A stretch of 64,000 bases of DNA from Antennarius striatus (taxonomy: Eukaryota; Chordata; Actinopteri; Lophiiformes; Antennariidae). The DNA is taken from contig NC_090796.1 in NCBI RefSeq assembly GCF_040054535.1, positions 9,353,501-9,417,500 of the forward strand, read 5' to 3'. The position numbers and the translations under genes were made by a program. Below, in pieces: positions 1 to 10,900 of this stretch. How positions within the stretch are numbered: the first letter of the stretch is position 1; the number at the start of each line of letters is the position of its first letter. The notes under the pieces were generated by a model that did no database searches, was not told the origin of the DNA, and saw only the letters and a list, made by a program, of their open reading frames with translations.

Positions 1-355
1 GCATGCACACACCCACCTCACTAATACACTAGGTTAAAGGCATCAGGAGAATTCTTCACAAACATGTGTCTCTGTCACTCACCCGACCACACAACACAGT
101 CGCTTGTGTTTCCACTGTGTCCTCTGTGTTCACGACACACGGCTGGCAAACTGCTCTCTCTTTCTCCCTGGAGATGGGAGCATAGATTGTATATTCCTGA
201 TCTAACTGCAGCTTTTTCATTGTGGATTTACTTATTATTTTCTGATCAAATTTATTGATTATTTGTGTTTTTAGGGGAGGAAACAAGATTAAGACATTTA
301 TTTGGTATTGATCAAAGGTTCTGCAGAGGTCTCTCAGTTGTGCAAGTCTTCTGAT
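1..355. other. 5' flank of the hrc-like gene
   Basis: No coding exon was recognised. The stretch presumably holds the promoter and 5' UTR of the acidic-protein gene that begins at 356. An in-frame ATG-less extension upstream of 356 is open but does not look like protein, and the hydrophobic signal peptide begins only at the ATG at 356. Confidence 0.4.
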
Positions 356-2570
356 ATGGCTGCTTCAAAATGTTGGATAATGGGGCTCCTGCTGCTCCTC
401 CTGTGCCCATTCCAGCTCCCCCACGCTGATGTCGTAAGTGACCAGGAAACAGCTGAAGAAGAATTCCACGACAAAATTCTTGAGGAGCTTGTAGATCAGG
501 GGAATGAAAATTATGAACATGGAGAGGAAGAGGAACACATAGCAACAGAGAAAGGTGAAGAAAATGGGGAGGAATTAAAACATATACATGAGGCAGGAGA
601 AGAAGAAGAACAGGATGAGGCTGCTGAAGAAGAGAAGGATGATGAGGAAGAGGAAGAGGAAGAGGAGAACTTTGTTGAGGAGGATGAAGTTGAAGAGAAA
701 CTTGCTGAGGAGGCCAAGGATGCCGAGGAAGAGGAGCTGGAGACGGAAGAGGAGGCTTCTGAAGACGAAGATAATGTGGGGGAAGAAGATGCAGAGGAAG
801 AGGAGATAGCAATGGAAGAAGAGCCTACTGCAGAAGAGATGCAGGAAGAAGAAGAAGCTGCTGATGAGGATGAGGAGGAAGAAACTGCAAGGGACGAAGA
901 GGATGATGATGCAAATGAAGAAGGGGCAGATGAGGCAAATGAAGAGGAGGAGGAGGAGGAGGAGGAGGAGGAGGAGGAGGAGGAGAATGATGATATGGGG
1001 GACAAAGAGGAGAACGTGGAGGATGAGGATGAGGATGACGAGGAAGATGACGAAGAGCATGAGGAGGAAGAGGAAGAGGAGGAGAAAAATGATGATGAGG
1101 AGGAGGAGGACGATGAGGAGGAGAGGGATGATGATGTGGAGGATGAGGATGAGGACACGGACGAGGAGGCCGTGGATGAGGCAGCAGAGGAAGAGGAGCT
1201 AACTGAGGAAGAGGAAGTTGATGATGCTGAGCAGGGAGAGGAAGATGATATTGCTGAGGATGACTCAGATGAAGAGGAAGCAGCAGAAGAAGATGGTATT
1301 CTCATTCTTTGACATGTTGTGCTGTTATTATGTTTATTCCCATTATTTATGGGTCTGTATCAATCAAACTGACTGCGATCACATGAATCCTTCTGACTCA
1401 ACTTGGCTGCATGAACTCCGTCACACATTTCAGTCCTGAAATAGACCCGTTAATGCATGTGGTCACTGGCAACAGCAGCATCTCACCATTCATGCCCTGT
1501 ATTGAACCAGTGCGGCTATTCTGAGACACTACAGCAGGTAATGAACAAACCCTTTGAGAGACAAAGTCCTCAAGTCATAATGGGAGTCACTGAAACACAT
1601 ATTTCACATACAAATGAGAGAATCTTGTGTATTTATTGTATGTGGACAACAAAATCCTCTTCTTCCATTGAGGGCAAGGCAGTCCAGTTGGACACAGAAG
1701 TCTCTATCTGTATCACAATCGTCACCCTCATGGTGTTGCACCAGGAAAAAGTCACTATCATCCTAGAGTTATGTGGTCACAATCAACTATCTAGTGTACA
1801 AAATATGTAATTTAACACTGTTTCTGACCCAACTCAAACCGTTAGGCCTCTGTATTTGTTGACACATACAAAATACTTCAGTGCCATCAGCCACTATGAT
1901 CTGTGGGCCCTCAAATGTAATTTAACTCTGAAAATCTAAACAGATGCTGAACATAGTGACGAAACAGAGGACCAAGACGACACAAATGAATTTGAGGCTG
2001 TGGCTGACGTGTTGCAGTTCCGTCCGGGATCTTGGTGTAGCGTTTGCTCCATCTGTGAGGTAAAAAGTAGAGCAAGGTGCCCAGTTTATCCATAGACTGT
2101 TTTTATTCAAATCACTTTTTGACCATATTGTAACAATACTGTAACATTGTTCCAATTTAAGCCATTTGCCATAAAAGCGTCCTGTAAAAGTTGAATGATT
2201 AATTATATTTATCCTCCTCAGCACTGCTCTAGTAGTTGTGAGAACTGTCCCTGTGAAGAGGGAGATGAGTCAGATCACTGCGACGATTGTGAAGTAAGAA
2301 TGTCCACTATTCAAAATACTGTAATAATACACACTGGAAGCAGAGACCATCTCCATTTCTATCCTTTTTCCCCCCAGGGATGTTCATCCTGCTATATTTG
2401 CCCCATATTGTGCAACACAATTTGCACACCAGGTAAATCCTGATAATGATTTCGTGCATATGCCATTGTTGATTTATTTTTTTGTCACTTTTGGCTTTCT
2501 AAGCATTTATTTGTCTTACTCTAATCTAGGTGGTCTTGTTGATGAACTAACTGTGTCCCTGTTTCAGTAA
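356..2570 (+). CDS. hrc: Histidine-rich calcium-binding protein (HRC)/aspolin-like acidic protein
   Basis: Five exons (356-1295, 1944-2059, 2222-2293, 2378-2432, 2530-2570) join in frame to 407 codons. The start at 356 was chosen because a signal peptide (MAASKCWIMGLLLLLLCPFQ) begins there. Residues about 56-313 are an almost uninterrupted Glu/Asp tract. The last four exons give a Cys-rich tail with CSVCSICEHCSSSCENCPC followed by a second Cys cluster ending CNTICTPGG. That tail matches the C-terminus of HRC, the sarcoplasmic-reticulum luminal Ca2+-buffering protein that works with triadin and SERCA; fish relatives include the acidic aspolins. By inference it is a high-capacity, low-affinity Ca2+ binder in the muscle SR lumen. 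Oddities are that the repeat region is Glu-rich with few histidines, and that the frame stops at VSLFQ, slightly earlier than I recall for mammalian HRC. A poly(A) signal lies 22 bases past the stop. Confidence 0.78.
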
Positions 2571-2591
2571 GCATTTCTCATTTTTTTTACA

Positions 2592-2597
2592 AATAAA
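2592..2597 (+). promoter_or_regulatory. Poly(A) signal of the hrc-like gene
   Basis: An AATAAA hexamer lies just past the stop codon at 2568-2570. It supports ending the gene here, although such hexamers are frequent in AT-rich DNA. Confidence 0.4.
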
Positions 2598-3111
2598 ATA
2601 TTTAATTTGTTGCTGCAGCAGCATCCTCATTCAGTGACAGTGGAAAACTTGTTGACTTACCTGTGTCATGGACTTGGTTTTTCAGAACTGTGTCATCTCT
2701 ACTGTAAGGAACGTTTGACACCACAGGATGGTGACGTGATGTGCTGCATTCAGGACTGGAGCTGTCTGACTGGAAATACCTCTGAAGCAACATGAGCACC
2801 GACACAGGAGCTTGTCATGAACCTAACAGCTGACAGACAAAAAAGAAAAGAAAAATGATTTGGTTTTAATGTTTTATGTTACCTAGCAATGAGAGATGAA
2901 ACATATTAGTCATCATCTATTTTCTGTATATCTTCAAAACAAAAAGACATGAGACATTGACAATAATATGACACTATAAATCTTTTTTTAATCAGGATGA
3001 CTGCAGCAGTTAAATCAAGTAATTTGGTTCAAATTCAACTGACAGGTGTTTAATTTATGACAACCAGCCCTTCCTTCAGCAACGCCTTTTAATAATCTAC
3101 AACAACAATGC

Positions 3112-3745
3112 ACTACTTAGACAAAAGTATTCAGACACAGCTGACTGGTGATTGCCAGATAATCTGTGCTGAAAAAGAACTTTTCTGTAAGAACAGGTTA
3201 TTCTGAAGGGCTCAATGAATTCATTTGTTGTAACATAGTTTTGATGTGAATGTCAGATTATGAAATATCTTCCTTGCTAGATGCTCCTCAGTCAACTGCA
3301 CGTAGTTTTACTGAGGAGGAGACGAATTTAGAAACAATAGCAATCAACCATAAAGTGGCAAACCATGTGAAGTCACAGAGCAGTCATTGGGTTCATGAAA
3401 ACCTCTCAATTCTATTGACTCGAAAACCTCTTCAAGCACTAACTTTGGGACTAATTTTGGGTAAACCCTTTTCTGACGCCTCTCGTGTGGAAGAACTTGG
3501 CTGCCCTGCCCTGATCCCTCACCTCAACCCCACCAAACACCTTTGGAATGACCCGGAATGGAGATTGTGAGCCAGGTTTTCTTGCCCAGCATCAGTGCCT
3601 AACCTCACAAATGCTCTTCTGGATGAATGATCAGAAATCTACACTCACTTGTCTTGTTGAAAGACGTTCTAGAACAGCAGGAGTGGTGCCAGCTGTAAAA
3701 AGAACAAAAGGATTCTAAAATAGTGCCTCTGGACTCAGAAATATG
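3112..3745 (+). mobile_element. Decayed Tc1/mariner-like DNA transposon fragment
   Basis: The stretch starts near 'acaaaagtattcagacac' and keeps the remains of a transposase frame, including LNPTKHLWNDPEWRL. That resembles the conserved 'DLNPIEHLW' end of Tc1 transposases. It is followed by 'cctcacaaatgctctt', a phrase common in Tc1-derived fish repeats. Multiple frame breaks show it is inactive. Confidence 0.55.
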
Positions 3746-4424
3746 TGTTCCTGTAGGTATGAGGGCGAGTTGTCACAAAACTTCCGTCCATTCTGTCTGT
3801 CGACTGCATATGAAGCTGAAAAATCTGGTGAGGAGGAGCGACCAAGGTTAATATACTGAAGGAGACGAGTAAATTGCAACCTTTCCCAATAATAAACTGG
3901 GTTTACATGGGAAAAGTGTCTTTTTTTTCTTTAGCAAAGTGAAAGAGGGCTATGCAAGACAATCCAAACATAGAATAGAATTTCCTTAAAACTGGGATTG
4001 GCAAGAGACAATATAAAGATAAACACTGTGCAAAGCATATACATTATATCCTGATTTTTCTGCCCCAAAACATTTTCACTCTGTAACTTTCTATAAAGAA
4101 ATAACCCTTGTATTTCCTCTGCCAAGAAGACAATGTTTTTTACTGGCAGTGGTTTGCTTATCTCTCTGTGAGCAGGATTCCTGACTTCTTATACTAACGC
4201 ACGAAACTCAGGAGCAGGTTTGGGTGCATGACGGAAGAACACATTTAGTGATCCTCACTGTTGTCATGCTTTAACATTTCTATGTTTCAGTCTACTACAC
4301 TGCCTGACGTATTAATGTGAGATTGGCACGAAGCCAGGAAGAACTATTCTGGTTTGCCTGAAAAGGATGTTCATTGCTACTTATTGAATTTGAATATACA
4401 GTGTAGGTATATTCCACGATGCGC

Positions 4425-4535
4425 TGCCAACTTGTCCGGACCCTATCCCAGTCAGCTGGGTTAGGCTACAGCAACTGTCATGACTTGCTAAAGCAGAGGA
4501 AGTGGTAGAGAAAATGAAAGAATGAATGAATAAAT
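4425..4535 (+). repeat. Short dispersed fish repeat (SINE-like tail)
   Basis: The segment has 'ctatcccagtcagctggg' followed by a GAATGAATGAATAAA tail. This layout is typical of a common short interspersed repeat of fish genomes and recurs in diverged form near 17.3, 18.5 and 59.5 kb. Confidence 0.45.
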
Positions 4536-7468
4536 TCTTTTATATCATTTTAACAGTAAAATTTATTCTGGATTATGACTCAGATTCAAGCATCTTTTTT
4601 TCCTGACCATCAAATTGTGTAACATAAAGGGAAAAATCAATTAATTTCTTTTGCTTCCTTTATTTACTGAGTGATAGACTGAGGGTTATGGTAAAGTGGC
4701 CCTTAGAACGTATCAGAAGGGAATCGGAGTGTTATGCTACATGTCTGACTAATCAGGACTCCTCATGTATTTTCTATCTTGGCTATTATGGTAGTTGCTC
4801 GCACCTAAAGGTCTTACCATGTTTCAATGAAAAACAAGTCCTTATTTATTTGTCATTGAGGCTCGATCATTAAGGAGGAAAATCTTTTCTGTTCCTTGTT
4901 TAATAAACAAAGACAGAACCAGGTCTGTGCCAGGGACGGTTTGACCTTTTGGTGTCCCGGCCAGCTGAATTTCAGAAATGAAAAGAAAAACTTAAATAAA
5001 TATGAATATACTGTATATATATGACAGAGGTCAGGTGAGGCCTCTATACAAAGATTTAATACCTTTATGTGTCTTTTGTGAGTCATACACTTTTGAATCT
5101 AGAAAAATAATCAAGATGCCATTTCAATCCAGTTATTATCTACAGAGCCTGTCCCAGGTATTAAGTGTGTGTGCGTGTGTGATTGACAAGAATTTCAATA
5201 GAACTGGAAAATAAGGTGTGGTTTCCAAAAGGCTACTGAAGATGAGCAATAAAACCTGTTTTGTTAGCGCAATTAGGGAGTAACGCACACACGTCAACAT
5301 AATAGCTATTTTAACAAACTGTACTTGACCAAATAAAAAGACAGAATGGTACTTTATGTGAAACTACAACTACCAAATTAGACCCTGTGATTTAAAAAAA
5401 AAAATTGTTTTCATTTGAATCACAGTTGATTTTTGTGCATAATATAAAGGTGTATGTTTAACAGGCAAATATTAGAGTAGTCTACTACAATTCAAGTATA
5501 TACTGTATATCGACTACTATTTTCCACAAAATGCTCACCTATCAAAAATAAAATGCTGTACTATAAATCAAAACAATATAATAAAATACTAATGGAAAGG
5601 GATAAGTTGAGTCCATGACAGCCATATTGTTAGCCATGTGTTCCATAGCTCTGGAACATCGAAACACAAAAACTGCACCCAAGACTTTTCCCTGACTTTA
5701 CGGGTACCTCCATTAAAACGGAAGCAGATAATCGCTCTAGAAGACAAGCAGTGAAGCCAGGAGTTGTTGTGTGAAGGAGTATCTTGAAAATAACAATTTC
5801 TTTTTCAGTTTCTCAGATGTATCCTAATTAAAAGCATATGCTACCTGCATTTCCTGTTTAAAAACAATATATAATGTGACTGTAAGAAATGTTAATGTAA
5901 ATTTATTTTTCTTATCAGGGTAGTGGTTTTGTGCATTTCTCTTAACAAGAGAATGCACATCACAACAGTTATTGGAAGTTGAAAAAATTGCAGCATGTAC
6001 CATCTTCCCTTTACCTTCACCAATGCTAGTTGACCCTTGTTTTTGTGTTCAGAGCGCAAATTATTGCTTTTGGTTTTTTAGTGTCTGGTTTGGGATTTTA
6101 TCTCTCCTTTCTCTTGGGCAGGACAGTGGCTTTAAGGTGGAATACTGATCTTTCAGTGTTGGTTTTTAGAGTGAAAGTAGCCAAATGAAGCAGAAGAGAT
6201 GGAGGGAAACCAGGACACCAGACACTACTGGTGAGCCCCCCAGGAATGATATGGGAATATGAACCCCAAAGAAGGAGGGTACACTCATATCCCAATGAAG
6301 GGCATACAACTACCAAATTAAATCTACTGCTGTTGAAAATCGCAATAAACCCGTCAAATGTCACAACCATTCTTAAGCTTCAATGGATGATGGCGACGCA
6401 CATCCTACAATGCAGTTCACAAGAAATAACAGCAAATGCTGGTTATTGATTAATTATTGATTAATTATTATTTGCCAGTTCATAATCAATTGAATATAAA
6501 CCAACCTATATAAAGATGGAAATATATAGGTAACATTTAAGAAGGCCATCCTAAGCACTCTCGTCTTTGCTTCATGTCTTGTTTTGTCTCCCTGTTGATT
6601 TCCCCTCATTGTTTTTACCTGACTTAAATTGTCTGCTCCTCCCTGTGTCACCTGTCAATCACTGTCTCGTCACTCTGTGTTTGGTCCCTGTGAGTCGTTG
6701 TGCCCACCATCAGTTCATTGTTTAGTTATCTGTTTTGTCCGCATGTCTGCTCCTGGGTTTTTCAGGTAAGTCTTTTTCCATGATGTGTTTTCTTTGTGTT
6801 TAAATGATTTTTGGATTGTGGATGGAACTCCATGCCTGTACTCTTAGTTTTATTAATATACTCTAGTTCCGTGTAATATTGCCCTAGTTTTGTCTGTGGT
6901 TGGGTCCTGTATTTTGAATTACACAAAACAGTTTGAGAAGAAGTAACATGCACAACTGTAGGTATATGTAGCTGCTGTAATTATTAAATATGAATTCATG
7001 GCAAAAGGTAAGATTGTGAAAAAATATGCTTCCATAGAAGTTAAAATAGTTTCTTTTTTTTTAATCAGTAAACCAAAAATAATTATTTGTATGAACTTTC
7101 AAGGGTTAAAGTTAAACTGAGACGTACTTCTTCACCTTTATTTTGGGAAAGTTTTCCAAATGTAAAGCAGGGTGCTGGCTATTTCCATTGTGTAGACAAC
7201 CTTTATGTTGTACCAGATGGTTTGTTTGCTCTAAACACCAGTATTGTGGTTGCTCTGTCCTGAAGAAAGGCCTGTCATCACGTTACATGTAACGCTGTAC
7301 CAATTTTATTGTTGTATACACAATGTACCCCCCACCCCTAATGCCTGTCCCTATTCCTTTATATCATTGACTTCATACATACTGGGGCATTTTGACACTT
7401 GTTGGCTTTGGATTTATTGGAAGGGGACACATATTTTTAATGTGATTTTTTTTCTTCGTTTTTTTTAG

Positions 7469-7498
7469 GCCCTTAGGACTTCACACCTGGACAACAAG
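7469..7498 (+). other. Possible 5' UTR exon of the tandem carbonic anhydrase
   Basis: A 30-base segment is bounded by a strong polypyrimidine tract plus AG on the left and AAG|GTAGGA on the right. The next acceptor-like site (CCTCCTGAAG) directly precedes the ATG at 7946. This would make a non-coding exon spliced to the first coding exon. Inference from splice signals only. Confidence 0.3.
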
Positions 7499-7945
7499 GT
7501 AGGAAATTGTTACAAATATTTACAAACAATAGTAAAAGCATCATATTCTAAATACTACAGTAAGGTAACATGATATCAGCTGCAAAATCAAAAATATTTA
7601 CAACAAATTAGCATCAAAATTTTTAATGACAGCTTCTATTATAGTCTGAAACAACAGTTTTATTTAGTGTGCAGGTCAGTGAAGCAGCTTAGGTGAAATG
7701 AGTGGATGTGTCAGTGGTTGACCGTGTTCGGTGTTTAATGATAGCACAGAATTCCCTTGAGATTTTTTTGAATCGTTAACATGGAGAAAACTTTTGTTTG
7801 AAATAGCAGCTGCACACGACTGATGCCTGTCTTGAGTTGTGTCCTCGTTTTCAACATAATGTAACATCAGAGTGATTGTTAAATGACAGTAAATTCAAGT
7901 ATATGTGTATATATGAGTGGTAACAAGCTTTGTTTCCTCCTGAAG

Positions 7946-10900
7946 ATGCAACTCTTCTCCCTTCTGCTGGGCCTCAGTCTTGGAGCTGTGGTAGTACGTG
8001 GTGAGGAAATGGTTCTACTTAACAGACACTAAACATTCATGTTCTTGCCCTAGTTTTACACTTATCATTCTTATCAGGCAAGGGGCATAAAATGCTATTA
8101 TTTAGGAAGTGAAAAACCTGTTTTCTCAATTTTAAACCCAATTAAATATAGTAAATACAATGTTTTAACTATTTCTGATACTTGATTTACATCAAATAGG
8201 GATAAACGATGCAAGATAAAAGCGTGAATACCCCCCCCCCCCAACATCGTACATCATTTAAGCGACATTATTTGTTGTATTAATATTCTTCATGGTTGCT
8301 AGCTAACAAGTTGAAAAACCAATGGAATAGGAGAAAAAAGTAGGAAATTTTGTTTTTTTAATTTGAATTAAAATTTAACTTAGTAATTTATAATTAATTT
8401 AATAGTTTAAATTTTTAAATTTAAAAACCAAATGGCATTTTAATGGTGATGAGAACAAGGAGTATCAAATTGGTCGCAAGCCTAAGGACTGAAAACCGCC
8501 TGTCTTTACATGTTGAACCTTAAATATTTATCCATACAATAACAAATTCTCGTAACTGCAGTGGTATAAAAATTGTTCACGGGACCTGTCTCAGTTTGCT
8601 ATGCGCGAGAGGTATACTGTACAACACTCCTGATGGCAAAAGCTCATCCTGGGGTAAAAGTTTGATGAAATTAAGTGCATTTCCCTTAAATGTAGAGAAG
8701 AATAAAATTGCATGAAATGTGCACACAAATTCTTAAGTCTTAACTACGGGCCATCAGTAACTTTATTGTTAAATTCCATTTACAATAATTCTTATACAGG
8801 GAATTTGTTCATTACATAATGATAATAAAGCCGTGTTTTTTACATGTCATGCCCTGCAGCGGTCACAGTATCTTGGCTGTATTTCTGTTTCAGCTGCCGA
8901 CAGTCCATGGTGCTACATTGGCTGCAGTAAGTAAAGACATGTCTGACCTGTTGATTCATCTGGACCAAAGGGTTCAGAGTTCGTATTAAGAGCACGTCTG
9001 CTGTTTATAGGCAACACTCCGGCTCACTGGAAAGACCTGCCTGGTTCTTTCTGTGGAGAAAATAAACAATCACCTATAAATATAAATACCAGCAACGTTA
9101 AGATTGACCACAACCTGCCAAACTTCAGCTTCCTCAACTTCAGCTCTCAGCACGTCATCAAGTCCTTCATAAACAATGGGCATACAGGTACACAAAGTGA
9201 GGCGGTTGATTTACTGTTCATTTTGAGTTCAACATTTTTTTCATTTGGGGCAGGCTACAAAGGGCAAGAAAGTAGGATCTGTGCTGATCATACAGTATAT
9301 GGTTTTCTCTTAATTATAAATACATGATTTTCAACATTTCAGCAAAATTCATATTGGAGGAAAATGAAGTCGAATTGAGTGGAGGTGGTCTCAATGGCAC
9401 ATATTCTTCACTTCAGTTTCACTTTCATTGGGGTGATACAGTACTTCATCCAGGCTCAGAGCACAAGATGGATGGAAAACGATATCCAATGGAGGTACAT
9501 CGTCTGTCATTGGCATTTTGAATGAGCAACATGGATCTTTTTTCTCTGTTTTACGTTGCTTCTAATCTATTTGCAGATGCACATAGTCAGTATCAAGAAA
9601 GGTCTCACCACAGCGGAAGCCCTCAACTCAAAAACGGGAATTGCTGCTCTTGGATTTTTGATAAATGTGTGTCCTATACAATAGAAATGAGTTATGATTT
9701 CCCCCTTGAATAGCATGACTGAATGTAGGAGTGACTGTCAAACTACAGTAATTTGCACACCATGAAAATTATATCGCAAGTGTTAGAATGTCTTCTCCCC
9801 AAAGGGAACAGAGGATGGAGATCCCTCGAGTCCGTGGAGTAAGCTCACATCTTACCTGACAAACACTGAAGGTACAAGATAAACAGTTCTGCTTCAGTGA
9901 GAGATATGATTTGTTGCATGAGAAAATGTTGCTGTACAGAAAGCCAAGGCTTAAACACTACACATTATACATTTTCAGCACCATGTCAATGACATTCTAT
10001 CACTTAACCGTGAAGCTGAGGATTACACCTTTATCAGAGCCTGAAAATTTTTGCCTTAGGACATACCCTGTCAACCTACTGTTCAAATGCCACTGTGACT
10101 GGTATCTGACTGCCAAAAGACTACGTGAGACGACAATGGCGTGACTCGTCTAGGGTTGACTGATGTTTGTCATTCCTGTTCTCAGACAGATCATTGGTGT
10201 TTTAGAGCTTTCCTAACAGACTGCAAAAAAGTATGGCCATGTGCTTAAAAAGTGTGTTTGTGTATAAAAATACTATATATATTGCTGTGTGTCTGATGTC
10301 TTCTCAGATGTTGAAGTGACAATAAACCATAACATCTCTATTGATGATCTGATTGGTAATGTGGACCGCACTAAGTTCTATCGATACATGGGATCCCTCA
10401 CCACTCCGAACTGCAGCGAAGCAGTTGTGTGGACAGTCTTTCAAGAACCAATCATCATTCACGAAAGTCTGGTGAGTCGGACATGTGGGACATCTTTGTT
10501 TTGCAGGATGAGAGGAGTAAAGGCTTAGTTTATTGTTCAAACAAATCAAAGAAAATACCCAATACTATAGAATAACAGAACCAGCCAAGTGGTGCGAGTA
10601 AAGGCTAGCTCAGGTAACTTACATTCTGCAGTCAGTATTCTCATAGTAACCTATCACATGACAGTGAATGCAGGATCATGACCCTATTATGCAACTTCCT
10701 CCTGCTTCAGATTTTCAGCTCATTGTTTACCTTTAGATCTTGCAAGGGTTTGATTTTAACTCACTTGTTAATGTTTTTAAACAATCATGAGTACCAAGAA
10801 AACTAGAAAAAGCATCAGATTAATGTCATTGATAATTATTTCAATGCCCACTACCTGTAGTAATTAAGTCAACAGATTCAGGTAGTTCATAGGGCAAAGT

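Larger units (their letters stand above)
2571..7945. other. Intergenic region between hrc and the tandem carbonic anhydrase
   Basis: AT-rich DNA of 5.4 kb without a convincing gene. It contains a decayed Tc1-like transposon, a short dispersed repeat near 4.45 kb and a possible 5' UTR exon near 7.48 kb, each listed separately. Other open frames here are short and have no recognisable domain. Confidence 0.7.

Noticed and set aside
511-1305. Reverse-strand poly-serine frame and other-frame poly-Arg/Leu frames over the acidic exon
   Set aside because: They are mirror frames of GAG/GAA/GAT codons; only the forward frame has a signal peptide, spliced Cys-rich exons and a recognised family tail.
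2607-2795. A 62-codon frame with several Cys after the hrc stop, considered as an extra hrc exon
   Set aside because: The preceding exon ends in a stop with no GT donor (CAG|TAAG), and an AATAAA lies between. No family match was recognised.
3250-3570. 106-codon frame considered as a gene
   Set aside because: It overlaps a decayed Tc1-like element and only carries a fragmentary transposase motif.
9522-10144. Two open frames inside the carbonic anhydrase gene
   Set aside because: They run from exons into introns; the exon parts are explained by the spliced CA model.
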